Assembly (NCBI GenBank): GCA_964522505.1
Contig: CAZFWJ010000004.1
Span: forward strand, 36,973-100,972
DNA from: GYS-P2D sp964522505
GTDB lineage: Bacteria; Bacteroidota; Bacteroidia; Chitinophagales; Saprospiraceae
DNA length: 64,000 nucleotides
Direction: 5' to 3'
Positions 1 through 8,762 of the stretch are shown here, in pieces. Made by a program: the position numbers and the translations under genes. Numbering within the stretch: position 1 is the first letter of the stretch; every line of letters starts with the position of its first letter. The notes under the pieces are model-generated. The model saw only the letters and a program-made list of their open reading frames with translations. It was not told the DNA's origin and made no database searches.

Positions 1-269
1 CGGCGATGTACGGTAAGTTACAAGATGATGGAACGTATAGGGTAGTGGCTGGGGAGTCTTATATTCAACTCGTTAGATTTGCTTCGGATAGATTGCCTAT
101 CATCGAGACCATCAATGCATATGGCACATCTGCGGAGCCGGATAGTCCGCATTACACCGATCAAATGGAGCTATTCACCCAACAGAAACTTAAGCCGATG
201 AGCCTATCTCTTGAGGAGGTGATTAATACCAGTGTCAAGAGTTATCATCCGATGAGGGTAGAGGAATAG
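1..269 (+). CDS. Penicillin acylase family protein, C-terminal end (partial)
   Basis: The 5' part lies outside the window; the open frame runs in from the left edge and stops at 269. The visible residues match the end of Ntn-hydrolase penicillin/acyl-homoserine-lactone acylases: a segment with SYIQLVRF, then AYGTSAEPDSPHYTDQ, then QKLKPM followed by a short amphipathic tail. This Y-G-x-S-x-x-P-x-S-P-H-Y-x-D-Q block is a recurring C-terminal feature of that family. The catalytic serine and processing site are not visible, so activity and substrate (beta-lactam, homoserine lactone or other amide) cannot be judged. A second family member lies at 42876-45254. Confidence 0.75.
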   Translation, partial: AMYGKLQDDGTYRVVAGESYIQLVRFASDRLPIIETINAYGTSAEPDSPHYTDQMELFTQQKLKPMSLSLEEVINTSVKSYHPMRVEE

Positions 270-486
270 AGATTCTCGGACCCATGAAATCTAATTTAGA
301 GCTGATGGTTATGTTTTATTGTTGCAAGAATTTGATGTTCTGCCAATACTGCAGGCAAAGTGTCCCAGAGAGTAGAATATTCAGGATAAGGAGATATATT
401 GTACAGCGTTAGCATAAGTATAGTTGACTATGATTTGGAATAATTGAGTGATCATAATCTTCTATATAGGTTTTGCTCAAGTGTTG

Positions 487-2364
487 TTATACTTTCTGAT
501 ATTTATTAATAGCAAGTGCCACGCTTGTTCCCGACCCACCATCAACAGCTAGGGTAGCTTGTAACTGACCCGCGAACGCTTCGATAAGCCTATAGCCAAA
601 TGAATTTCCAAGATTCTCCTTAGTCTTATCCTCAAGACCAATGCCATCATCCTTTATATTCAGGTGTAATACTCCTTCTTGTTCATATAGTTCTATGGTG
701 ATACTGCCCATGTCCATATTTACAAAAGCATATTTAAAGCTATTGGTGATGATCTCATTGAGGATAAGGCCTACTGGAATTACAGTATCAACATCCAAGT
801 TTATGTCCTCGATAATTAAATTCATTTGGATATTGTCTTCGTGTATGTTATAAGAGTCCATTAGCCCTTGAGTCAGTTTAACAAAATAGTCTTTGACATT
901 AACCCCGGTTAGGTTCTCATCTTGATATAAGTTTTGATGTATAAGCGCCATGGATTGTACTCGGTCTTGTCCCTCTTGCAATGCGTCTAAGGCGGCCTCA
1001 TCAACTACATGTTCTGTCTGAAGACCAAGAAGAGAGGAGATAAATTGGAGATTGTTCTTTACTCGATGATGAATCTCTTTCAGTAAGATCTCTTTCTCTA
1101 CCAAGGTTTTAGAGATGATCACATTCTTCTTAGTTGAGCCTTGATATAATCGCCAGAGCATAACCCCCATAATCCCGAATATAGATAGGCAAATCACCAA
1201 AATAAGATTTGTTGTCTTGGAGTTCTTCAGTCGACCTTCGGAGAGTTGATTTCTTGCATCGAGTAATTCAATTTGACGTTCTTTTCGTTCTGATTCGAAC
1301 GAGACATTCAGTCGAGCGATCTCATTGGTAGTATTATAATTCAATATACTATCCGCGAGAATGTCATACTGTTGATAATAGCCCAATGCTTCTCGATAAG
1401 TCCCTTCTTTTTCTTTGAGTTTTGACCATGCTAATAAGACATCTCGCTGTGTTTCTAATGCGCCAGTTTTATTGGCATAACTGTCAGCCCTGGTTAGGTA
1501 TTGATTGGCCTTTATATATTGTTGGAGTTGAGTATATAGCCCTCCCAGCTTGAGGTTGCTGATGGCGAGTTCGTATTTTCCTTTTATGATCTCCCTGATC
1601 TCGAGAGCCTTCAGAAGTGGCTCCTCTGCAAGGGCGAATCTACGCTGCTTGATATACATGTTACCTATATTCTCATAATCATAGCCGAGGCCCCATTGAA
1701 AATTAGTTATCGAATCCAGGTGCACAGCCTTACGATATTGCTTAATAGCTCTATCAAAGTAGTTCTGATCGGCATATAAGTTGCCGAGATTTACGTGAAT
1801 AGTGGCCTGACCATCTAAGTCCTCTATGCTCACATTGATCGCCATGGCTTTTAAAAAATACTCTTCAGAAAGATCATACTGTTTTAGTTTTCGATAAAGT
1901 GATCCTATGTTATTTAGTCCATGACTAGTCAATATGGTATCACTCTTCATGTGATAATAATTAATCGATTGAAATTGCATGTCAATGGCCTTATCCAGTT
2001 TGCCTAGGGCCTCATTGACAATGCCGAGTTGGAAGAAGACTGAAGCCATCATCGACGTGTCCAGACGCTCTGCGGCTACACTTGAAAACACATTAAACAA
2101 GCTGTCTGCTTGATGATAATCTCCTTTTTGTTTAGCTATGCCACCTAGTAAGAAGTTGTACTTGGCAATACCATACTCATTGTTTTCTAATTCATAAAAT
2201 GTCAATGTAGAGTCAGCCAATTTTGCCCCAAGCTCAACATTGCGTTGTGATAATGCGCTCCAGGTCTTTATAAAATATTTGTCCCCTTGAGCAAAAGAAA
2301 GAATGGGAAGCAAAGGAGAGATAACTACGAAACATATGGACATGAGAGTCTTAGGTCTGAGCAT
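487..2364 (-). CDS. TPR-containing membrane sensor histidine kinase (HisKA_2 type)
   Basis: A 625-residue sensor kinase. Residues 1-25 form a signal peptide ending SFAQ. About residues 65-340 are tandem tetratricopeptide repeats, predicted periplasmic. A membrane helix lies near 383-406. The cytoplasmic core follows: the phospho-acceptor box EIHHRVKNNLQ with its histidine near 432 (the HisKA_2 form), then the ATPase domain with N box LILNEIITNSFKYAF (about 530-545) and G1 box DDGIGL (about 575). TPR-TM-HisKA_2 kinases are common in Bacteroidota and often signal to LytTR-type regulators; no response regulator is adjacent here. It lies 112 bp after leuS on the same strand, so co-transcription is possible but unproven. 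Signal unknown. Confidence 0.92.
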   Translation of the reverse strand: MLRPKTLMSICFVVISPLLPILSFAQGDKYFIKTWSALSQRNVELGAKLADSTLTFYELENNEYGIAKYNFLLGGIAKQKGDYHQADSLFNVFSSVAAERLDTSMMASVFFQLGIVNEALGKLDKAIDMQFQSINYYHMKSDTILTSHGLNNIGSLYRKLKQYDLSEEYFLKAMAINVSIEDLDGQATIHVNLGNLYADQNYFDRAIKQYRKAVHLDSITNFQWGLGYDYENIGNMYIKQRRFALAEEPLLKALEIREIIKGKYELAISNLKLGGLYTQLQQYIKANQYLTRADSYANKTGALETQRDVLLAWSKLKEKEGTYREALGYYQQYDILADSILNYNTTNEIARLNVSFESERKERQIELLDARNQLSEGRLKNSKTTNLILVICLSIFGIMGVMLWRLYQGSTKKNVIISKTLVEKEILLKEIHHRVKNNLQFISSLLGLQTEHVVDEAALDALQEGQDRVQSMALIHQNLYQDENLTGVNVKDYFVKLTQGLMDSYNIHEDNIQMNLIIEDINLDVDTVIPVGLILNEIITNSFKYAFVNMDMGSITIELYEQEGVLHLNIKDDGIGLEDKTKENLGNSFGYRLIEAFAGQLQATLAVDGGSGTSVALAINKYQKV

Positions 2365-2476
2365 ATTTATTGGTTTTGTGCATTATACCCGATCCTCAAT
2401 GGATAGATACGAAAGGTGATCAAAATAGTCTTAGTAATAGCATACAAGACTATACTTTCGGTTAGTATCCATTAAG

Positions 2477-5338
2477 TTAGACAACGATGTTGACCATGCG
2501 ATTCGGTACTACTATGATCTTCTTAATCGGCTTGCCCTCAAGCCACTTTCCTACATATTCAAGGCCTTTCACTTGTTCCATGATGTCCTCTCGTGATGCA
2601 TCTGCACTGAAGGACTCAAGTCCCCGCTTTTTACCATTTATGCAAATCGGATAGGAGATGGTATCTTCTACTAAATACTGCTCATTATGAGTAGGAAATG
2701 TATCTAGATGGACTGAAGTTGTATGACCCAAATGAGACCAGAGTTCTTCACTTAGGAATGGGGCGAATGGCGCTATCAATCTTGTGAATTGATCTAAAAT
2801 CTCACGCTTATTACACTGCAGTTTTCTCAGTTCATTGACACAGACCATCATGCTACTCACCGCCGTGTTAAATGAGAAATTGGCAATGTCAGCATTGACC
2901 TTTTTAATACAAGTGTGAAAGATTTTTAGTTCTTCAGGAGTAGGCTCATCATCAGATATGGTGAGCTTGTCATCACTATAATATAAGCCTATAAACTTCT
3001 TTAGAAATTTGCTGACTCCGTCAATACCCTGAATATCCCAAGGTTTAGATTGTTCTATAGGTCCAAGAAACATCTCGTAGATTCTGAAGCAATCTGTTCC
3101 ATATTTGGCGGTTACTTCATCCGGATTGATCACATTATATCTTGACTTGGACATCTTTCCAACTTCTGAGACTGTGCATAGCTTGAGAACATCAGGGGCA
3201 TCTTCAACAATTACCTGATCACCATCTTTTAGCAACTTTAAAACTCCAGTAGAGTGATGTACTTCTGCTGATTCAAAGTTCCTCCAGTTGAAATATTTCT
3301 TCAATCCATCAAGATCTAAGTATGTATCCGTGCTCGCCTCATAGTCTGAGACAAAATCTATATGGACATACAGCTTGGTATATTGATCTATGTCATCTTC
3401 TAAGTTTAGATTGGCACAGTAAAATATAGTCTTGTCTTCATCCTTCTTCATCAAGATGTGCTCAATCACTCCTTGAATCATTCCTTGATTAATCAATTTT
3501 TTAAATGGCTCATCGGTCGGGACTAATCCCTTGTCATAGAGGAACTTATGCCAAAATCGAGAGTACATTAAGTGGGCTACGGCGTGCTCAGATCCGCCGA
3601 TATAAAGATCTACGGATTGCCAGTAGTTGATGGACTCTTGAGATGCAAAGGCGACATCGTTATGGGGATCCATATATCTGAGAAAATACCAGGACGATCC
3701 TGCCACAGCGGGCATTGTATCAGTCTCTCTGGTGACTTCATCAGAGGGTTCAGTCCAATCCTTGATTCGGGCCAAAGGAGACTGGCCTCCCTTACCAGGC
3801 TTGAAATCGCTGGTGTCTGGCAACTCTACGGGCAGTTTGTCTAATACCACTGGAATTGCGATATCATCCGCATCATATAGTATAGGGAATGGCTCGCCCC
3901 AATAGCGTTGCCTGCTGAAGTTGGCATCTCGCAGTTTGAAGTTTGCCACTGCCTTGCCTCTTCCTATCTCTTCGATTTTTTGATGGGCAGCCTGGATGGC
4001 GTCTTTTACCTCCATGCCATTGAGGAAGTCACTATTGATAATGACACCTACTTTGTCTTTAAGAGTGGCACCGGGGTAATTACTCTTATCGACCACATCA
4101 ATAATTTCTAAGCCGAATTTTTTGGCAAAAGCCTTGTCCCTTTCGTCATCACTTGGAACAGCCATGATGGCGCCTGTTCCATAGTCTTTTAGTACATATT
4201 CACCTATCCAGATCGGCACTTCTTTACCATTGAGAGGATTGATAGCATATGCACCTGTGAAGGCACCAGTCACGGACTTCTCCGCCATTCGTTCTACCTC
4301 ACTCTTGGCTTTTACATAGGCCACATAATCGTCAATTTCTTGTTGATGATCGGAAGTTGTGATCTGCTTGACAAAATCATGCTCTGGAGCCAATACCATA
4401 TATGTCGCACCAAAAATGGTGTCAGCTCGAGTCGTAAAGATTTCGATCTGCTCCTCGCTATCCACAATATCAAAAAATACACTACAACCCTCTGATCGAC
4501 CGATCCAATTGCGTTGGATTGTTTTTAAAGAATGCGACCAGTCTATGTTTTCCAGTCCGCTCAACAATCGATCGGCATAGGCGGTAATCCTCAGATACCA
4601 TTGAGTCATAGCCTTCTGAACGACAGGGTGCCCACCACGCTCAGATATACCATCTTTCACCTGATCATTGGCCAATACTGTACCCAAGGCTTCGCACCAA
4701 TTGACATAACCTACTTTGCGATAAGCGAGCCTGTAGCACATCAAGATATTTTCTTGTTCAACTTTTGAGTAAGTCGTCCATTGGTCTGCGGTGAATGTTA
4801 CTTCGCAACTATGAGCCGCCAGAACTCCTTGATTACCATTTTTTTCGAATCGAGCGATGAGCTCAGAGATAGGCTTTGCACGATCGGCGGCTTGATCATA
4901 ATAATGCTCAAATAGTTGAGTGAATATCCACTGCGTCCATTTGTAGTATTTAGGATCACAAGTATATAGCTCACGACTCCAGTCATATGAAAATCCCAAG
5001 TTACTTAGCTGCTCTTTATATCGAGCCATATTATCGGCAGTAGAAACTGCAGGATGTATACCCGTCTGAAGGGCGTATTCTTCAGCTGGTAATCCGAATG
5101 CATCAAAACCCATAGGATGTAACACATTATAACCCGACATGCGCTTATAGCGCGAGAAGATATCTGATGCTATATACCCTAGTGGATGACCCACATGCAG
5201 GCCAGCTCCGGATGGATAAGGAAACATATCGAGCACATAGTATTTTGGCTTGGTTGTGTCTATATCAACCTTGTATATATCATTGTCCTGCCAATACTGC
5301 TTCCACTTCTTTTCTATATCCTGATAGTTGCTGATCAT
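2477..5338 (-). CDS. leuS: Leucyl-tRNA synthetase
   Basis: A class I synthetase that charges tRNA-Leu. The HIGH-type motif is HVGH at residues 48-51, in the context FPYPSGAGLHVGHPLGY. The editing (CP1) domain follows, with TTRADTIFGATY and a GTGAIMAVPSDDERD block. The catalytic lysine motif is KMSKS near residue 730, followed by an anticodon-binding helical domain. At 953 residues it is longer than the roughly 860-residue E. coli enzyme. Much of the excess appears to be an acidic, Tyr-rich insertion just before KMSKS and an insertion after the HIGH motif. Bacteroidota LeuRS proteins are generally long, so this is probably lineage-typical. Upstream of the sensor kinase gene on the same strand. 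Confidence 0.98.
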   Translation of the reverse strand: MISNYQDIEKKWKQYWQDNDIYKVDIDTTKPKYYVLDMFPYPSGAGLHVGHPLGYIASDIFSRYKRMSGYNVLHPMGFDAFGLPAEEYALQTGIHPAVSTADNMARYKEQLSNLGFSYDWSRELYTCDPKYYKWTQWIFTQLFEHYYDQAADRAKPISELIARFEKNGNQGVLAAHSCEVTFTADQWTTYSKVEQENILMCYRLAYRKVGYVNWCEALGTVLANDQVKDGISERGGHPVVQKAMTQWYLRITAYADRLLSGLENIDWSHSLKTIQRNWIGRSEGCSVFFDIVDSEEQIEIFTTRADTIFGATYMVLAPEHDFVKQITTSDHQQEIDDYVAYVKAKSEVERMAEKSVTGAFTGAYAINPLNGKEVPIWIGEYVLKDYGTGAIMAVPSDDERDKAFAKKFGLEIIDVVDKSNYPGATLKDKVGVIINSDFLNGMEVKDAIQAAHQKIEEIGRGKAVANFKLRDANFSRQRYWGEPFPILYDADDIAIPVVLDKLPVELPDTSDFKPGKGGQSPLARIKDWTEPSDEVTRETDTMPAVAGSSWYFLRYMDPHNDVAFASQESINYWQSVDLYIGGSEHAVAHLMYSRFWHKFLYDKGLVPTDEPFKKLINQGMIQGVIEHILMKKDEDKTIFYCANLNLEDDIDQYTKLYVHIDFVSDYEASTDTYLDLDGLKKYFNWRNFESAEVHHSTGVLKLLKDGDQVIVEDAPDVLKLCTVSEVGKMSKSRYNVINPDEVTAKYGTDCFRIYEMFLGPIEQSKPWDIQGIDGVSKFLKKFIGLYYSDDKLTISDDEPTPEELKIFHTCIKKVNADIANFSFNTAVSSMMVCVNELRKLQCNKREILDQFTRLIAPFAPFLSEELWSHLGHTTSVHLDTFPTHNEQYLVEDTISYPICINGKKRGLESFSADASREDIMEQVKGLEYVGKWLEGKPIKKIIVVPNRMVNIVV

Positions 5339-5405
5339 GATGTGAGATAACTAGAGTTCTTAATAGCTTGCAAAAATCGCTAATTAAGCGAACTGACCAG
5401 TGCGA

Positions 5406-6368
5406 TTAGGCAATTTCTTTTGCCGTAAGGAAGGATAAGGATTTTTCCTTGAACCAATTTCTATTCTTACCATCCTCTACAAAGCCTACATGACCGCCAT
5501 ACTCAGTGGTGAGCAAGTGGAAGTTTTCGCTTCGTTCAGCGATATCGATAGGATAGCACAGTTCTCCTAAAAATGGATCATCATAAGAATTAATCAGAAG
5601 TGCAGGGCGCTCCAGTGTCTCCAAAAACTGGAGACTGGCATTATCGTCATAATAGTCTTTGGCATCCTTATAACCATAGATTTGTGCGGTGAAGTACTCA
5701 TCAAATCGATACAGGTTCCACATCTTCCACAGTGGTAGTTTAATTTGTTCTGGAAACTGCTTTTTCTTGGCTATTGCTTTTGACCATAGCGAGATGATGA
5801 ATCTAATCTGATAGGCAAAGTTTTGAGGGCGCAACAGTTCGAGTGAAGCATTGTGCAGATGCACTGGCGTGGAGATGGCGACTCCTCGCCCTAAGTTAGT
5901 GGGTAACTCATAGACCTGTTCTCCCAGGTACTTTAGCACGAGATTACCACCCAAACTAAATCCTATAAGATCAACGCTATCATAATCCCGAGCGCTTTCC
6001 AGAACGATCTGATGTAAGTCATCAGTAGTGCCGCTATTATACATGCGTAGTTGTTTATTCATCTCACCACTGCAACCTCTATAATTTGGGCAGATTACAT
6101 CATAGCCTCGGCGACTAAAATAGTCGGCAAAGTGTAGCATGTACCCAGAGCGACTAGATCCCTCGAGGCCGTGGAGGATAATAACAGCCTTGTTAGAGCC
6201 CACCTTCGCACTATCGACATCAATGAAGTCGTCATCTGGAGTTACTGTTCTAGTCCGTTCGAATTGAACTTTGGGATTCTTATAGAACAGAGCTGGAATG
6301 AACGTGTTATAATGTCCATTTCTAAATCTTGTAGCAGGTATGAAGTCGTCACCACTAATGTTTGGCAT
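5406..6368 (-). CDS. YheT-type alpha/beta hydrolase
   Basis: A 320-residue cytoplasmic alpha/beta hydrolase of the YheT/ABHD1-3 family. Visible family features are the oxyanion-hole region HGLEGSSRSGY (66-76), the VICPNYRGCSGE stretch, the nucleophile elbow GFSLGG with Ser138, a candidate acid in SYDDPF, and a candidate catalytic histidine in YGGHVGF near the C-terminus. The triad therefore appears complete. Family members are carboxylesterases or lipases with poorly known natural substrates. The start codon overlaps the end of the upstream glycerophosphodiesterase gene by 14 bp (6355-6368), which implies translational coupling and perhaps linked lipid turnover, an inference from context only. 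Confidence 0.9.
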   Translation of the reverse strand: MPNISGDDFIPATRFRNGHYNTFIPALFYKNPKVQFERTRTVTPDDDFIDVDSAKVGSNKAVIILHGLEGSSRSGYMLHFADYFSRRGYDVICPNYRGCSGEMNKQLRMYNSGTTDDLHQIVLESARDYDSVDLIGFSLGGNLVLKYLGEQVYELPTNLGRGVAISTPVHLHNASLELLRPQNFAYQIRFIISLWSKAIAKKKQFPEQIKLPLWKMWNLYRFDEYFTAQIYGYKDAKDYYDDNASLQFLETLERPALLINSYDDPFLGELCYPIDIAERSENFHLLTTEYGGHVGFVEDGKNRNWFKEKSLSFLTAKEIA

Positions 6369-7278
6369 AGGCGGCGTAAGTTTCTATCAGAAGATCTGGA
6401 TAATCGGAAATAATCCCATCCACACCTATTTCAATCATCGCCTTAATGTCCTCTTTAGTGTTGACGGTCCACGGTATAACCTTGATGTGCTTGGATGAAC
6501 AGTAGTCGATGAGATGTTTGTCGACGAGTTTATAGTAACAACTATAGATATCAGGAGTAAACTTCAGATCTGCAACATTTTCCTCTGGCGTCTTTCTATT
6601 CATGATGAGAAGTGCAGTAGTGATGGTTGGTGCTATGGATTTAGTCAACTGTAATGCTCTAAGATCAAATGATTGGATACAAGTCTTGGACTGAATATCT
6701 GCTTTCTTCACTTCATCGATCACTAGCTGAGTAAACGTCTTGATGGCTGGATGATAGACTTCATCGTGTTCTAATTCGCTCTTTATTTCAATATTGAAGT
6801 ATGGTAACTCCTTCTTGTGCTTAGCGCAATACTCCTTAGTCAAGGTGACCACTTCAGAAAATAGCGGTTTAAAAGTCTTGATATCAGTTCGATTCAGATG
6901 ATTGGAGTCAGGAAGAGTGCCAACTATATATTCCTTCACCCGCTCATAATCGAGTTCATAAATATTATGGGTCATTTCATTATCCTCGGTAATTGAGTTA
7001 CCATCAGGATCAAGGGCGATTCCAGCTCTGAAGAATGGCTCATGAGACACGACTACTTGATGATCTTTAGAAATCACTAAATCCATCTCCAAGGTAGTCA
7101 CTCCGAGTTCAAGTGCTTTTTGGAATGCTGGCAGGGTGTTCTCTGGCATAAGGCCTCGACATCCACGATGCCCTTGAATATCTAAATTGGACTTTACTTT
7201 ACTCATAGCCGCAGGATTTTGCTTTGATTGACAGCTCGTTAGGAGTGCCAGGAATAAGAGAACTATAAATCGTATCAT
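6355..7278 (-). CDS. Glycerophosphodiester phosphodiesterase lipoprotein
   Basis: This enzyme would hydrolyse glycerophosphodiesters to glycerol-3-phosphate and an alcohol. It carries a lipoprotein signal with lipobox LLTSC (Cys16), so it should be membrane anchored in the cell envelope. The GDPD TIM-barrel motifs are present: QGHRGCRGLMPENTLPAF with His37 and Glu46, EMDLVISKD with the metal ligands Glu64 and Asp66, and VVVSHEP with His79. The C-terminal part contains VIPWTVNT and GVDGIISDYPD, also typical of the family. The length of 307 residues is normal. It overlaps the downstream hydrolase gene by 14 bp, so the two probably form an operon. Confidence 0.95.
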   Translation of the reverse strand: MIRFIVLLFLALLTSCQSKQNPAAMSKVKSNLDIQGHRGCRGLMPENTLPAFQKALELGVTTLEMDLVISKDHQVVVSHEPFFRAGIALDPDGNSITEDNEMTHNIYELDYERVKEYIVGTLPDSNHLNRTDIKTFKPLFSEVVTLTKEYCAKHKKELPYFNIEIKSELEHDEVYHPAIKTFTQLVIDEVKKADIQSKTCIQSFDLRALQLTKSIAPTITTALLIMNRKTPEENVADLKFTPDIYSCYYKLVDKHLIDYCSSKHIKVIPWTVNTKEDIKAMIEIGVDGIISDYPDLLIETYAAYAKH

Positions 7279-7477
7279 GATAGTGTTTAGACAAGTTATG
7301 GATGTATGTGCGCATGAACATATAAAAGCTTATGGCCTGTATTTTATGATTTACTCAAAAGTACGTGCCGATCATCGAGAAAAGTGAAAAAAATAAAAAT
7401 TATAGTGTTGTGACAGTCTCATTTAACTAGTGAAGATCAGGTGGGGCTGGTTCGATGTCTTTAATTATGGTTCTTGC

Positions 7478-8626
7478 TCAAAATTCGTCATCCTTGCAAT
7501 TACATAGGAGATTTTGTGAATAATGCTGGTCTACAAGCTTGAAACCTTTAGTGTATGGGTAGTTTCCTCCTATTCCTAAATTCTCAGTACTAATAGAGAA
7601 ATTGCATTTGAATTCAAGCAGACTCTCACCTTCGACGAGCTCATTAGGATTGCAGTATGGATTAGGTATGTCAAGACATTCTACCTTGATCATATCGCCA
7701 ACAACGTGATTAAGGATTTCTTTGATGTCGATTTTATATTTAGATATGGCTTCCTGGTTCAAATTGTTGGCATATCTACCAGCAGGTTCTCCTTCTCGTA
7801 TGATTCTATCATTATTGATGAAGATTTGATTGTAGAAAAATGAAGTAATATTAGCGACCTTCTCATATCGTGGATTAGACTCAAAGTCAATATTGAAGTA
7901 GTCCTTGGTGAATTGTTTTTTGTTAGGGTCAAAAAACCTTGGTACGAGAGGTTCGTGCTGAGAGTCCATCCAAAATTCATGATTCATCATTTCAAACCCA
8001 TGCATTTTTTTTCCTTTTAACTCATCAGTTTCTGAAGAAGAACATTTTAGCTTGATTTCACTAGATCGTGCCACGTAGAATAAGCCAGGTTGATTAAACG
8101 GTATAGGAATGGTGTATGATTTGTTAAGTACCCAATCGCCCTCATAAGCACTGCATGGACAAAAGTCTTGTACTTTATCGCTGGGCACATACGGTAAGAA
8201 ATATGGGACTTCAAAATCTGGATTGAAAAATTCAGATAGAAAATGCTCCTTTACGTCGTTATCTTCTTTGATACCATTTGAATTTTCTGGGACGGATCTA
8301 TAAAAGTGATAAGAAACTAACAATAACAACCCTGCTAAGGGTATGAGTAGTAACCATGATTTATTCTTTCCTTTTATTTCTTCTTTCAGATTAGAATTTT
8401 CCTGCTCAAGACGATTGGTTTGGTTGATCCGTTCTAAATTTTTTAGACTTCGTTCATACATGCCTTCTGTGGCTGTCCCAGAGAGCAATTTAGTTAGAAG
8501 ACTATTGCTCAAACATAACTGATCTGCAATTTCTCCCAGAGATGTAGAACCGAACCTCGATGTATTGGGGTTGCGGATACCATAGGTTATTTCTAATTCT
8601 GATAACAACTTATTTTTAAGATCCAT
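7478..8626 (-). CDS. Predicted membrane-spanning HTH regulator with extracytoplasmic domain
   Basis: No family was recognised with certainty. The architecture can be read: residues 28-50 (SLGEIADQLCLSNSLLTKLL) look like a helix-turn-helix, 58-88 are a charged heptad-like helix, 91-106 are a single membrane helix (WLLLIPLAGLLLLVSY), and 110-382 are a predicted periplasmic domain with several cysteines (CPC, two single-residue-spaced pairs, and CNC near the end). This order of cytoplasmic DNA-binding domain, coiled coil, membrane helix and sensor resembles ToxR/CadC one-component regulators, though the HTH is not a typical winged helix. It is divergent from the TonB receptor gene, and the 136-bp gap between them carries phased direct repeats. 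The regulatory role is inference. Confidence 0.6.
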   Translation of the reverse strand: MDLKNKLLSELEITYGIRNPNTSRFGSTSLGEIADQLCLSNSLLTKLLSGTATEGMYERSLKNLERINQTNRLEQENSNLKEEIKGKNKSWLLLIPLAGLLLLVSYHFYRSVPENSNGIKEDNDVKEHFLSEFFNPDFEVPYFLPYVPSDKVQDFCPCSAYEGDWVLNKSYTIPIPFNQPGLFYVARSSEIKLKCSSSETDELKGKKMHGFEMMNHEFWMDSQHEPLVPRFFDPNKKQFTKDYFNIDFESNPRYEKVANITSFFYNQIFINNDRIIREGEPAGRYANNLNQEAISKYKIDIKEILNHVVGDMIKVECLDIPNPYCNPNELVEGESLLEFKCNFSISTENLGIGGNYPYTKGFKLVDQHYSQNLLCNCKDDEF

Positions 8627-8653
8627 TGTGGCAATACTCTTAAGAGCCGTGTG

Positions 8654-8718
8654 TAAAATTTTGTAAAATAGAATAAAATTTTGTAAATGAATAAATAAAC
8701 AGTATAATATTTTGAAAA
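8654..8718. promoter_or_regulatory. Phased direct repeats, candidate operator
   Basis: The 14-base unit TAAAATTTTGTAAA occurs exactly at 8654-8667 and again at 8674-8687, a period of 20 bp. A third, looser copy (TAATATTTTGAAAA, 12 of 14 matching) starts at 8705, 31 bp further on. The spacings are close to two and three helical turns, so all copies face the same side of the helix. They lie between the divergent starts of the predicted HTH regulator (8626) and the TonB receptor (8763). A binding array for that regulator is the natural reading, but no protein-DNA evidence is available and the region is AT-rich. Confidence 0.5.
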
Positions 8719-8762
8719 AGTGTCAATTGCTTTTATATGTTTACTCTCACTAAAATTAAAAT

